Below are positions 54,754-63,920 of a stretch of DNA of 64,000 nucleotides, piece by piece. Location of the stretch: the NCBI GenBank assembly GCA_001870995.2, contig MLAV02000004.1:248001-312000 (forward strand), in the 5' to 3' direction. Position 1 is the first letter of the stretch. Each line of letters starts with the position of its first letter. This DNA is from Chitinophaga sp. CB10. GTDB lineage: Bacteria > Bacteroidota > Bacteroidia > Chitinophagales > Chitinophagaceae. The notes beneath the pieces are model-generated. The model did not search any database. It was not told the origin of the DNA and saw nothing but the letters and a program-made list of their open reading frames with translations. The position numbers and the translations under genes were made by a program.

Positions 54754-55965
54754 TTAGTTAAGGCTCAATGGAAAACGCTGCAGGCTTACCATGAGCTCTT
54801 TCTCCTGTATTTCCTTCTCCGCGGTGATGATAATCACCAGTAACATCAGCATGATTCGCTTGTCATAATAGGCTACCAGGCCCATGTCCATCAGCATCAA
54901 CACCAGCACAAATGCTGCCAGAAACAGGCCTGTACGGTGTTTCCAGAGCTTGTGCAAAATGGAAAAGTGAATGCTGTAGTAAATGATGGGTCCGAGGAAG
55001 CCTACCCCGAAAAGCAGCTCTATATAATTATTGTGCGCATAAAAATGGTAGTAGTATTTAAAGCTGGCGGCGCCGTAGCCGATGATAGGGCTGGCGGTGA
55101 ACTGCTGCCAGCCTTCGCGGATAAACCTTACCCTGTCCTCCGTACTGCCTTCGCTATCGCGGCCGCCAATGGTCATAAACAAACGGCCGATGCGGTCAAA
55201 TGCCGGCGCCAGGTTCTCATTGATAAAATCCCCTTTCAGGAAAAACGATGCCACCACTACGGCAATAGCTGCAAAGGCAATGGTTTTGAACGATCCCAGC
55301 AGGCTGCGGATGTTAATCATGAAATAGAAAAATATCAGCAGCAGGCTGAAACCGATCCCTTTACGGGAGGCCGTCAGGAAGATGGTGTACAATGCCAGGA
55401 GGATGTTCAGGATATGGATTCCCTTGGCGGCATTGGATTTCAGCTCATGACGGTGAAATGCCAGCAGGCTGAGGAAGATGGAGAACATCAGCATGATAGA
55501 CAGGTAGTTCGGATTCAGCTCTGTTCCGATAAAACGCATCATCTCCTCATCGTGATTTTCCAGGAAGGCAAATACCGGAATACCTAATGCCAGGGAATAG
55601 TTAATAAAGGAATATACCAATACCAGCGTACTCATGGTGGAGAAGAGATCATATCTCACCATAAAATAATAGAGCACAAAGCTGTTGGCAACGAGGATGA
55701 GCATTACAAGCGAGTGTTGCAACGTAGCATCCGGATCGGGGGACCATAAGGTTGAAAGCAATGCCAGCATGGCCAGCAGGAAAATCCTGTAGCCATGCAC
55801 GTTGGCACTGAAATTAAAGGTCCTCACATTATGGAGGTCCAGGAAGAAAGCGAAATACATGAGAATGGTAATACCCCAGCCATAGATCACCAGCCATTCC
55901 TTGTTGAGGAACAGGAGGCTCATCATGAACATGGTTACCAATATTTTTACCGGTAGTGGCTTCAT
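54754..55965 (-). CDS. O-antigen ligase/Wzy-like polymerase
   Basis: About 403 residues, ten to twelve membrane helices. The signature periplasmic loop and its end, YYHFYAHNNYIELLFGVGFLGPIIYY, match the Wzy_C/O-antigen ligase domain. ATG at 55965 is chosen because it overlaps the ATP-grasp stop codon as ATGA; the longer frame to 56079 would run back into that gene. It would polymerise the repeat units flipped by the Wzx-type protein or ligate the chain to an acceptor. Confidence 0.85.
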   Translation of the reverse strand: MKPLPVKILVTMFMMSLLFLNKEWLVIYGWGITILMYFAFFLDLHNVRTFNFSANVHGYRIFLLAMLALLSTLWSPDPDATLQHSLVMLILVANSFVLYYFMVRYDLFSTMSTLVLVYSFINYSLALGIPVFAFLENHDEEMMRFIGTELNPNYLSIMLMFSIFLSLLAFHRHELKSNAAKGIHILNILLALYTIFLTASRKGIGFSLLLIFFYFMINIRSLLGSFKTIAFAAIAVVVASFFLKGDFINENLAPAFDRIGRLFMTIGGRDSEGSTEDRVRFIREGWQQFTASPIIGYGAASFKYYYHFYAHNNYIELLFGVGFLGPIIYYSIHFSILHKLWKHRTGLFLAAFVLVLMLMDMGLVAYYDKRIMLMLLVIIITAEKEIQEKELMVSLQRFPLSLN

Positions 55966-57005
55966 GTGTACGCAGGTTTTTGTTTTGCAATCTGGTCGAG
56001 CAGGGCATCTACCATAAAATGCTGTGGTACAAAAGGTCCTTCGTGCCAATTCAGGCCGGCATCCCAATAGCCGGTACATTTGTTATATGCCGCTGTGGCA
56101 AAGCCGTAGCTCATTTCCACGATCAGCGGCTGCTGGCGGGGATCGTAGATGAAGTCCAGCGCCAGGCTTTGGGACTGCATTTTCTCCGCCAGGTCGAGCG
56201 TGATGCGCACGCATCTTTCATCGAACAGTTCGCGGTCATACCCAATAAGGCCGCTGCCGGAGGCGCGGAAATCCCCCTCGCGGTTGTAACGCCTGATCGC
56301 AAAGGCTTTCCCGGCGATGGCAATAATGCGGGTGTCGAATTTGTTTTCCGGCATGAATTCCTGGAAGTACACATATCCTTTTTCCCGGCCATGCATTTTT
56401 TCGTACATGGTAGGAATAAAGATCCGGCCTATGCCACGAAACAGACCGAGAAAAGCAGCCCCGTTTTTGTCACGTTTAAACCGCCACACCGCATCTTTGA
56501 AGCGATTAAAACGATCCCGGGCTGCAAATCCCCGGCCGAATGCTTTCCGCGTCAGTTTCCTGGCGGTGGCTGCATCCTTTACCAGGCGCACGTTTGAAGC
56601 ACCTGCGCCTCCCCGGAGTTTAAACACTTTGGGGAAAGTGGTGGTATTGATCCATTGAAGTGCCTGTTCCTGGTCATAAAAAACATATGACGGTACCATG
56701 GGGGCGCCCAGCGCTTCCGCCAGGTACTTCTGCCCCACTTTATCATCGAAGTGCCAAACGGTTTTACTATCCGGAAACACCAGCTTGCCGGCCGCTTCCA
56801 GGGAATACGTCAGCTGCCGCGCAAAGCGCACCGCTTTGTAATCGCCATGGTGCCAGTGCCAGAGCAGGGCGTCACAGTCCTGCAGCTGCGCAATGATATC
56901 ATTGCGGTAGCAGTCTACCAGCGTGTATGGTATCGCGTTAGCGCGACAATAATCGATCCACCTGTCGCTGAAAGATCCCGGTGTATGATGTATGGCTAAT
57001 TTCAT
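55962..57005 (-). CDS. ATP-grasp domain enzyme of polysaccharide operon
   Basis: A 347-residue protein with an ATP-grasp layout. After an N-terminal Rossmann-like part (residues 1-95, with DALLWHWHHGD) come HFDDKVGQKYLAEALGAPMVP, the nucleotide lysine region FPKVFKLRGGAGASNVRLV (about 130-148), GYVYFQEFMPENKFDTRIIAIAGKAFAIRR, and the metal-binding end SLALDFIYDPRQQPLIVEMSYGF. ATP-grasp enzymes form amide or thioester bonds through acyl-phosphates. It is coupled by ATGA overlaps to both neighbours, the flippase and the Wzy-like gene. A role in adding an amino acid or other amine to a uronic acid is possible but unproven. Confidence 0.78.
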   Translation of the reverse strand: MKLAIHHTPGSFSDRWIDYCRANAIPYTLVDCYRNDIIAQLQDCDALLWHWHHGDYKAVRFARQLTYSLEAAGKLVFPDSKTVWHFDDKVGQKYLAEALGAPMVPSYVFYDQEQALQWINTTTFPKVFKLRGGAGASNVRLVKDAATARKLTRKAFGRGFAARDRFNRFKDAVWRFKRDKNGAAFLGLFRGIGRIFIPTMYEKMHGREKGYVYFQEFMPENKFDTRIIAIAGKAFAIRRYNREGDFRASGSGLIGYDRELFDERCVRITLDLAEKMQSQSLALDFIYDPRQQPLIVEMSYGFATAAYNKCTGYWDAGLNWHEGPFVPQHFMVDALLDQIAKQKPAYT

Positions 57006-58291
57006 TTTTCTTCAGTTTTATATTTCCACCAGAGGCCCACGCCCATCATTCCTCTCGCCATGGCCAGGTTGATAGCCGCGCCCACGCCTGAAAACAGCAT
57101 GATCAGCGGGAAGGCCATTACAAAGCCGGTGATGGAGGCGTACAAGGTATTTTTCATCACGAGCTTATCCGCCCGCTTCACAATGAAGTAGTTGGTGCCG
57201 TAGCAGTAGTACATCGCCATGAAGAACACGCTGATGGCCATGATGCAAAGGATCCAGACCGCTTCCCGGCCCTGCAGGTGAAATATCTTTGTAATAGGAA
57301 TGGATAATACGCAAATCCCTGCGCAGAGGGCGATACCTGCGGCCAGTATCAGCTTCTGGAACTTGCCGAAGGCGCCGCTCCGGCGGTTGAGGAACGGGAA
57401 AAATACTCTCGACAGGATGTTCAGCCCTGCATTTGCTGCTTCAATCAGGCTTTTGGCAGCGCCATACACCCCCACTGCCGAGGTACCCGTGAGGATCCCC
57501 AGCAGGAAGGTGGTAGAATTGTTGTAGAGATTAGGCAGAAATTGGTTGATAAAGATGCTGAAGTTGCTACGCAGCACTTCCTTTATCCGGGCGAACCCGA
57601 TGAACCTGAACTGCAGCCGGTAGCGCGTATGCATGAGGTACTGCGCATACAAGCCTGCGCCGATGTAGCCCAACGCCTGGAACAGCGGGTACCAGAAGAA
57701 GTCTTCGGGCTTACGGATAAAGACGAAAATGCAGACCGTAAAGAAAATTTTTATGCAGGCGGAAAGGATGGTAATGACTTTCATCTCTTCCACGCCCTGG
57801 AAGAACCAATCGGGGAACAGCGCATACCCGGCCAGCGCGGGGAACGTCAGCAGAAACACCAGTTTGTTTTGCGCAAACTGCGGCACCAGCAATACCAGCG
57901 GCAAAAACAGCAGGAAGGAAAACATTACCAGTATGGCCTTGGTAGAAAGAACCCGGCTGTAAATAAGGCTGAGAATGCGTTTGCTGTGGCGGTGTACGGC
58001 CACATCGCGGGTGGCGGTGATGTTAAAACTGAAGTCGGCAAAGCCCTGGAAGTACATCAGCAGGGAGTTGGCCAGCACGATCACCCCGTATTTTTCCGCT
58101 CCGAAGATGCGGAGCACGTAAGGAAGCGTGATAAGGGGCAGGATCATATTAAGCCCTTGCAACACCGAGAGTGCGCCAAAGTTGCGCAGGAGGGTTTTAT
58201 GATCTCCTGACAGCTTCTTAGGGGCATGACTGCGGTATTTCACGGCAGTGTCTGACCACTTGCGTCGTAGCTTTGATATGGTTAAGTTCAT
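57002..58291 (-). CDS. Wzx-type oligosaccharide flippase
   Basis: About 429 residues with 12-14 hydrophobic helices of the polysaccharide synthase/MATE-like group. The family opening is LLRNFGALSVLQGLNMILPLITLPYVLRIFGAEKYGVIVLANSLLMYF. NFSIFINQFLPNLYNNSTTFLLGILTGTSAVGVYGAAKSLIEA is the usual second-half repeat. It moves the undecaprenyl-linked repeat unit across the inner membrane. ATG at 58291 is preferred; a TTG at 58306 is the alternative. Confidence 0.9.
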   Translation of the reverse strand: MNLTISKLRRKWSDTAVKYRSHAPKKLSGDHKTLLRNFGALSVLQGLNMILPLITLPYVLRIFGAEKYGVIVLANSLLMYFQGFADFSFNITATRDVAVHRHSKRILSLIYSRVLSTKAILVMFSFLLFLPLVLLVPQFAQNKLVFLLTFPALAGYALFPDWFFQGVEEMKVITILSACIKIFFTVCIFVFIRKPEDFFWYPLFQALGYIGAGLYAQYLMHTRYRLQFRFIGFARIKEVLRSNFSIFINQFLPNLYNNSTTFLLGILTGTSAVGVYGAAKSLIEAANAGLNILSRVFFPFLNRRSGAFGKFQKLILAAGIALCAGICVLSIPITKIFHLQGREAVWILCIMAISVFFMAMYYCYGTNYFIVKRADKLVMKNTLYASITGFVMAFPLIMLFSGVGAAINLAMARGMMGVGLWWKYKTEEK

Positions 58292-58325
58292 AAAAAGGTT
58301 CTTCAACCGCTACTGCGGTAAAAAT

Positions 58326-59324
58326 TTAGATTTCACTGCGCTGCAGGTTGGCTGCATACCAGCTCACGGCCAGTTGGAGGCCATCCTGCACTGAAAACTC
58401 GGGTTTATATCCAATCAGGTTACCGGCTTTACCGATATTGGCCAGGCTGTGGCGCACGTCGCCGGCGCGTTCATCGCGGTGCTGCGCCTGCAGGGTAACG
58501 CCCGTCATAGCGCTGATGCCGGCCCACAGTTCGTTGAGGGTGGTCCGTTCGCCAAAGGCGATGTTGATCACTTCGTGTTTATCCAGTTGCGGCAGCAGCA
58601 TGGCTTTGATGTTAGCCTGCACGGCATTTTCCACAAAGGTGAAATCCCGGCTGGTTTCTCCGTCGCCATTGATGAAAGGCGCTTCGTTTTTCAGCGCAGA
58701 TTCAATGAACAGCGGGATAACGGCAGCATAAGGTCCGCGCGGGTTCTGGCGGGGGCCAAATACGTTGAAGTAACGCAGGCCTATCGTGTGAAACTGGTAC
58801 GTGCGGGAAAAAATATCTCCGTATAATTCGTTTACATACTTGGTGATTGCGTATGGCGATAAGGGCTTACCTATCTGGTCCTCCACTTTGGGCAGTCCCG
58901 GATGATCGCCATAGGTGCTGGAACTGGCGGCATACACCATTCGCTTGATGCCGGCGTCCCTCGCGGCTACCAGCATATTGAGGTGGCCGGTGATGTTGAC
59001 ATCGTTGGAGGTTACCGGATCGTTGATGGACCTCGGCACGGAGCCCAGGGCCGCCTGGTGCGACACATAGTCTATTCCCGCCACTGCTTCGCGGCAGGTA
59101 TCCAGGTTGCGGATATCCCCTTCCATCAGTTCAAATGCAGGGTTATCGAAGAAAGGCTGCAGGTTGTCCCTGCTGCCGGTGGAAAAATTGTCCAGCACGC
59201 GGACCTTGCCGGCGCCGTACTTCAACAGGTATTCCACCAGGTTGGAGCCAATGAAACCCGCTCCCCCGGTTACGAGGAAAGCGGCGTTGCTGATATTTTC
59301 GGTATGATATGGTTTGTTGTACAT
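58326..59324 (-). CDS. UDP-HexNAc(A) 4-epimerase, WbpP/TviC type
   Basis: A 332-residue extended SDR. The NAD loop is VTGGAGFIGSNLVEYLL (residues 18-34) and the catalytic pair SSST..YAITKYVNE (YxxxK). HQAALGSVPRSINDP and DERAGDVRHSLA are characteristic of WbpP/TviC epimerases, which interconvert UDP-GlcNAc/GalNAc or the corresponding uronic acids. It follows a WbpO/TviB-type dehydrogenase gene, the same pair that makes UDP-GalNAcA for Vi antigen and O6 antigen. Confidence 0.92.
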   Translation of the reverse strand: MYNKPYHTENISNAAFLVTGGAGFIGSNLVEYLLKYGAGKVRVLDNFSTGSRDNLQPFFDNPAFELMEGDIRNLDTCREAVAGIDYVSHQAALGSVPRSINDPVTSNDVNITGHLNMLVAARDAGIKRMVYAASSSTYGDHPGLPKVEDQIGKPLSPYAITKYVNELYGDIFSRTYQFHTIGLRYFNVFGPRQNPRGPYAAVIPLFIESALKNEAPFINGDGETSRDFTFVENAVQANIKAMLLPQLDKHEVINIAFGERTTLNELWAGISAMTGVTLQAQHRDERAGDVRHSLANIGKAGNLIGYKPEFSVQDGLQLAVSWYAANLQRSEI

Positions 59325-59349
59325 TTTTTTGTTTTAAAGAGATCAACGG

Positions 59350-60636
59350 TTAAAGGCGGGCGTCTGTCAGTTCCTTCGGTAATACTCCCTTCACATCGTA
59401 CACCACTGCGCGGTTCTTACAGAGCTTATTGATGTTTAACTCTTTAAATTCATTGTGGGATACGGCCAGGATAACGGCGTCGTAGTCGCATACGGTATTC
59501 AGCTCCTGGGTGGACTTCCAGCCGTATTCATGTTCTACTTCCGCAGGCGTTGCCCATGGGTCGTACACGGTGATGTTGGTACCAAAATCTTTCAGTTCGT
59601 TGAGGATGTCCACCACTTTGGTGTTGCGCACATCCGGGCAGTTTTCCTTAAAGGTGATACCGAGTACGAGGATTTTAGCGCCTTTCACCGGGATATCCTT
59701 TTTCACCATCAGCTTGATCACTTCCTGGGCTACATAAGCGCCCATGCCGTCGTTGAGGCGGCGGCCTGCCAGGATGATCTCAGGATGGTAACCGGCTTCC
59801 TGTGCTTTTTGGGCGAGATAGTATGGGTCCACCCCAATACAGTGGCCGCCTACCAGGCCCGGACGAAACTTCAGGAAGTTCCATTTTGTACCGGCTGCCT
59901 GTAATACTTCGTCCGTATCAATACCCAGGCGGTTGAAGATTTTCGCCAGTTCGTTTACAAAAGCGATGTTGATATCACGCTGGGCGTTTTCGATTACTTT
60001 CGCCGCTTCCGCCACTTTGATGCTGGTAGCTTTGTGCGTACCCGCCGTGATCACGGATTTATACAACTGGTCTACCTTTTCCGCTACTTCCGGGGTAGAG
60101 CCGGAGGTTACTTTCAGAATTTTGGATACGGTATGTTCCTTATCTCCCGGGTTGATGCGTTCAGGAGAATAGCCTGCAAAGAAATCCTTGTTGAAGGTCA
60201 GCCCTGAAATCCTTTCCAGCACCGGCACGCATTCCTCTTCTGTTACGCCGGGATATACGGTGGATTCATAAATCACGATATCTCCTTTTTTCAGCACTTT
60301 ACCGACGGTTTCACTGGCTTTGAAAAGCGGGGTGAGGTCCGGGCGGTTGTTTTTATCTACCGGCGTAGGCACTGTAACGATGTAGTAGTTGCAGGGCGCG
60401 ATCCGTTCCAGTTCATTGGTACAATACAAACCGGTTGGCGTGGTGCAGTCGGTCAGTACTTCCTTGAGTTGTTCTGCAGACACCTCGAGGGTATGATCGT
60501 TGCCGGCAGTGAGTTCAGCCACTCTGGCTGCGTTGATGTCAAAGCCGATCACCTTGTATTTTTTGGCAAATTCCACTGCCAGTGGTAATCCTACATAGCC
60601 CAGGCCAATTACTCCGATTTTGATATCCTGATTCAT
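59350..60636 (-). CDS. UDP-HexNAc 6-dehydrogenase, WbpO/TviB type
   Basis: A 428-residue nucleotide-sugar dehydrogenase that oxidises C6 of UDP-GlcNAc or UDP-GalNAc to the uronic acid with two NAD+. The NAD loop is IGLGYVGLPLAVEFAKKY (residues 9-26). The catalytic cysteine lies in GGHCIGVDPYYLAQKA (about residue 261), with TVPTPVDKNNRPDL and YSPERINPGDKEHTV as family signatures. The central lysine and Asn are in KVIENAQRDINIAFVNEL. Co-transcribed with the 4-epimerase 25 nt downstream. Confidence 0.94.
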   Translation of the reverse strand: MNQDIKIGVIGLGYVGLPLAVEFAKKYKVIGFDINAARVAELTAGNDHTLEVSAEQLKEVLTDCTTPTGLYCTNELERIAPCNYYIVTVPTPVDKNNRPDLTPLFKASETVGKVLKKGDIVIYESTVYPGVTEEECVPVLERISGLTFNKDFFAGYSPERINPGDKEHTVSKILKVTSGSTPEVAEKVDQLYKSVITAGTHKATSIKVAEAAKVIENAQRDINIAFVNELAKIFNRLGIDTDEVLQAAGTKWNFLKFRPGLVGGHCIGVDPYYLAQKAQEAGYHPEIILAGRRLNDGMGAYVAQEVIKLMVKKDIPVKGAKILVLGITFKENCPDVRNTKVVDILNELKDFGTNITVYDPWATPAEVEHEYGWKSTQELNTVCDYDAVILAVSHNEFKELNINKLCKNRAVVYDVKGVLPKELTDARL

Positions 60637-60654
60637 AGTGTTTTCAAAAATTTA

Positions 60655-63033
60655 TTATTTGCTGAATACTTTTTTTAATTTTTTCATTACTGGTTTGTTG
60701 TCTGCTTCTTCCATATAGCCGTAGCCGTAACCGTAGCCATAGCCGTAGGATGTGCCTTGTTTCACATCGTTGAGGATGATGTTGAGCCGCGGCATTTTCT
60801 GCTGCAGGTCCCTCGTCAGTTTCACCTGTTCCTTGAAGGTGTATCCCTGGCGCATCAGGTACAGCGATGCATCCGCGAAGCGGCCGAGGAGTTGCGCATC
60901 GGTCACCAATCCTACCGGTGCGGTATCAACAATGATATAGTCAAACATTTTGCGCAGCTCTGCAAAGAGCAGGCCGGTATTTTCCATCAGCAGCAGTTCT
61001 GCCGGATTTGGCGGGATGGGCCCGGACGACATCAGCCAGCAGTTCTCATGGATACCGGAAGGTTTCAGCACGGAGTCGAGCGCTGATTTACCGATAGCGT
61101 AGGTACTGAAGCCGGTGTGGTTGCTGAGGCCCAGGTTTTCTGAAATTTTCGGTTTGCGCAGGTCCATTTCCATCAGCAGCACCCTTTTGCCTGAAAGGGC
61201 GATCACGGCTGCCAGGTTGGTGGCTACGAAGGATTTTCCTTCACCGCTCATACTGGACGTCAGCAGGATCACTTTTTCCTGCGGGTTGGCCATGATGAAC
61301 TGCAGGTTGGTGCGCAAAGCCCTGAATTGTTCTACCAGCGGGGTTCTTACGTCTTTCCTTACCACTACCAGTTCTTCTTCCGTATTATGGCCAATCTCAG
61401 CCAGTACAGGCACCGGGGTGAGGGACTGCACTTCTTCCCTGCTGCGGATACGCCTGTTGAGGAGGTCGCCCAGGTAGAAAAGTCCTGCCGGTAAGCCCAT
61501 ACCAAAGATAAAGGCGATCAGATAGATAAACAAACCTTTCGGTTTAAAGGGTTTAGGGTCGCTTTTAGCCGGGTCTATCACTTTTGCGATAGCCAGGTTG
61601 GACGACTTGGAGATCGCCGATTCTTCCCGTTTTTTGAGCAGGTACAGGTAGAGTTCCTGTTTGATCGCCTGCTGGCGGGAGTAATCCAGGTACACCCTTT
61701 CAGTTCCCGGCACTTTTTTGATCTGGGAGTTGATCATGCCGGCGTCCTGCTGCAGCGCGCTAAGGCTCAGTTCCAGCCCTTTGCGGAAGGTGGAGAGGTT
61801 GCTGAGGAGGTCGCCCCGGAGGCCGGCCAGCTGCCCGTCGATATTGCGGATCATCGGGTTGTTTTCCGTATTGGCCAGCAGGAGGCGCTCGCGTTCCAGC
61901 TGCAGGGTGTTGTATTTTTCAACGATGCTGATGAAGGTAGGGTCCTGTACGACGATGGCCGCAGGTACTACCCTTTTATTGTTCTTTTCGTCTTTAACAT
62001 AGTTTTCCAGCGATTGCACCACGTTCAGTTTCACCTGCTGGTCGATCAGCTGCTTGCGGGAATCGCCGCTGCCGGCTACCAGTTGCTTGGCCTGTTCGCT
62101 GATATCGGCCAGCTGGTTGGCTTCCTTGAAGCGCTGGATGTTCTTTTCCACGCCGGAGAGCTCCCCGGTAACGATGCCGAGGCGGGTATCGATAAAGGCG
62201 ATGGTACTGTCGGCAATGCGGTTTTTATCATCCACACTGGCACGCATATACGCGTCTATGAGCCTGTTGAGTACCAGTTCCCCTTTCTTCGGGATGGAAG
62301 AGGACAGGGAGAGATCAATGGTGCTTACCTGTTTGTTCGGGATGCCTGCTTCCAGCTGGCGCTGATAGTCCGCCACGGTTTTGTCCACCGGGCTTACTTC
62401 CACGGTATATTCATTGTGGTCCAGCGCAAAGGCGGCGTTACGGTCTACCCGCACGAGGCCGGAGGTTACCTGCATGGTATCCCCCCAGGCGGCATGCCGG
62501 CTCCACTGCGGCGTACTGAGCAGGAAGCTGTCTTTCCCCAGCGGTTTAAGCGTATAGTTAGCCACGGCCACGCTGTCTTTCAACGAAAGCCAGTTCATGG
62601 TGAAAGGCACGTTGCCGAATAATTCCGTTTTTTTGAGCCTGCCCTCAATGAGGTACCGCACGTTGAGGTGCAGGTCTTTCACCACCTTTTCCATCAGGGA
62701 GCGGGAGGTGATAATCTCGAGTTCATTATCAACGCTGCTCTTGTTGTTAAACATTTCCATCTGCTGAAGGATTTCAGCGCCGGGAATATCCGTGCCTTTG
62801 GCCTGGTCTTCCACGAGTATTTTGGCGTTGATCTTATATCCCGGCGAGGCGTAGCGCAGATAAATGAATCCCAGAGCGCAGGTGAGGATCACGCTGAGCA
62901 GGAACCAGTACCACGACCTTGCCAGGCGGTCCAGCAGTTTACGCAGATCGAAAGAGGCTTCCGGCTGGGAGGCATGGCCGTTGCCATTTACCTGGTACTT
63001 CCCGTTGAATGATTGATATTTATTCTCCTGCAT
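60655..63033 (-). CDS. Wzc-type tyrosine autokinase with Wzz co-polymerase domain
   Basis: A 792-residue inner-membrane protein: N-terminal Wzz domain between two membrane helices (WYWFLLSVILTCALGFIYL about 37-55, and GLFIYLIAFIFGMGLPAGLFYLGDLL about 505-530), a long periplasmic coiled coil, and a cytosolic BY-kinase. Walker A is SSMSGEGKSFVATNLAAV, Walker A' LLMEMDLRKPKISENLGL, and Walker B IIVDTAPVG. The C-terminus has a (YG)n run, YGYGYGYGYGYM, as autophosphorylation cluster. It controls chain length and export with the OPX protein 9 nt upstream. The CpsB-type phosphatase at 45.5 kb is the likely antagonist. Confidence 0.95.
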   Translation of the reverse strand: MQENKYQSFNGKYQVNGNGHASQPEASFDLRKLLDRLARSWYWFLLSVILTCALGFIYLRYASPGYKINAKILVEDQAKGTDIPGAEILQQMEMFNNKSSVDNELEIITSRSLMEKVVKDLHLNVRYLIEGRLKKTELFGNVPFTMNWLSLKDSVAVANYTLKPLGKDSFLLSTPQWSRHAAWGDTMQVTSGLVRVDRNAAFALDHNEYTVEVSPVDKTVADYQRQLEAGIPNKQVSTIDLSLSSSIPKKGELVLNRLIDAYMRASVDDKNRIADSTIAFIDTRLGIVTGELSGVEKNIQRFKEANQLADISEQAKQLVAGSGDSRKQLIDQQVKLNVVQSLENYVKDEKNNKRVVPAAIVVQDPTFISIVEKYNTLQLERERLLLANTENNPMIRNIDGQLAGLRGDLLSNLSTFRKGLELSLSALQQDAGMINSQIKKVPGTERVYLDYSRQQAIKQELYLYLLKKREESAISKSSNLAIAKVIDPAKSDPKPFKPKGLFIYLIAFIFGMGLPAGLFYLGDLLNRRIRSREEVQSLTPVPVLAEIGHNTEEELVVVRKDVRTPLVEQFRALRTNLQFIMANPQEKVILLTSSMSGEGKSFVATNLAAVIALSGKRVLLMEMDLRKPKISENLGLSNHTGFSTYAIGKSALDSVLKPSGIHENCWLMSSGPIPPNPAELLLMENTGLLFAELRKMFDYIIVDTAPVGLVTDAQLLGRFADASLYLMRQGYTFKEQVKLTRDLQQKMPRLNIILNDVKQGTSYGYGYGYGYGYMEEADNKPVMKKLKKVFSK

Positions 63034-63042
63034 GGTAAATGA

Positions 63043-63837
63043 TTAAAAGTTAATCCTGGATGCCACTACAATCAGCAGCGACAGTACAGAGGCCATTATT
63101 GAAATACGTTTCACCTGCTGCATATCTGTGGAGGCCACTTTATTTTTATTGGGCTCTACATATATCACATCTCCCTGACGCAGATAGAAGTAAGGGGAAG
63201 TGAACAGGTTGCTGTTGTTAAGGTCAAAGCGAACGAATTCCTTTTTGCCATCATTTTCCCTGATGAGGAGTACGTTCTCGCGTTTGCCGTAGATGGTGAG
63301 GTCCCCTGCCATGCCCAGCGCGTCCAGTAAGGTTACCTTTTCGTTAGGCATGATGTAGGAGGATGGTTTGGTTACCTCTCCCAGTACAGTTACTTTAAAG
63401 TTGGCGAAGCGTACGTTTACCACCGGATCTTTATAGTAGGTGGCGGCTTTAGCCTGGATTTCGTCCCTTACCGCATCGGTGGATTTACCTTTTACCTGTA
63501 GTTTGCCTATCATGGGGAGGGAGATGTTGCCGTCCTTATCCACGAGGTAACCGTTGATGGTGGTCACCGGCGTTCCGGCGGGCGCAAGGCCGGGTTGCGT
63601 CTGGCCCTGCTGGTTGAGCATGGCCGTCGCGTTCGGGTCGAGCGTTTGGATGGTCACCTGGAGGATATCATCCACCTGGATGGCAGGAGTTTTATAGATA
63701 GCCTGGGTGACTTCCGTATTTTTTAGTGTATCTGACAGATCCTTGAAATAAGTAATGTTTTTGGGTGTGCTGCAGGCAAACATGCCAAAGGAGGCCAGTA
63801 GCAGCAGCCAGTACAGAGATCTGTACCTGGGCTGCAT
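63043..63837 (-). CDS. Polysaccharide export lipoprotein (OPX/Wza family)
   Basis: About 264 residues. ATG at 63837 is chosen because MQPRYRSLYWLLLLASFGMFACS forms a proper lipoprotein signal (Cys about 22); the ORF reaches 63876. The Poly_export domain (IQVDDILQVTIQTLDPNATAML) and an SLBB-like domain (VTVLGEVTKPSSYIMPNEKVTLLDALGMAGDLTIYGKR) follow. A C-terminal hydrophobic segment (SIMASVLSLLIVVASRINF) is common in Bacteroidota OPX proteins. It should form the outer-membrane exit for the polymer. Confidence 0.93.
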   Translation of the reverse strand: MQPRYRSLYWLLLLASFGMFACSTPKNITYFKDLSDTLKNTEVTQAIYKTPAIQVDDILQVTIQTLDPNATAMLNQQGQTQPGLAPAGTPVTTINGYLVDKDGNISLPMIGKLQVKGKSTDAVRDEIQAKAATYYKDPVVNVRFANFKVTVLGEVTKPSSYIMPNEKVTLLDALGMAGDLTIYGKRENVLLIRENDGKKEFVRFDLNNSNLFTSPYFYLRQGDVIYVEPNKNKVASTDMQQVKRISIMASVLSLLIVVASRINF

Positions 63838-63920
63838 TGCATCTGTCCGTTTTTCGTTTGTTACAATCATAATCACTATTCAATTTTTATATAGGCGTTA
63901 ACGTTAGCGTCCGCCGGTGT

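Noticed and set aside
57286..57296. TATCTTTG match on the plus strand
   Set aside because: Lies inside the flippase gene with no plus-strand gene downstream.
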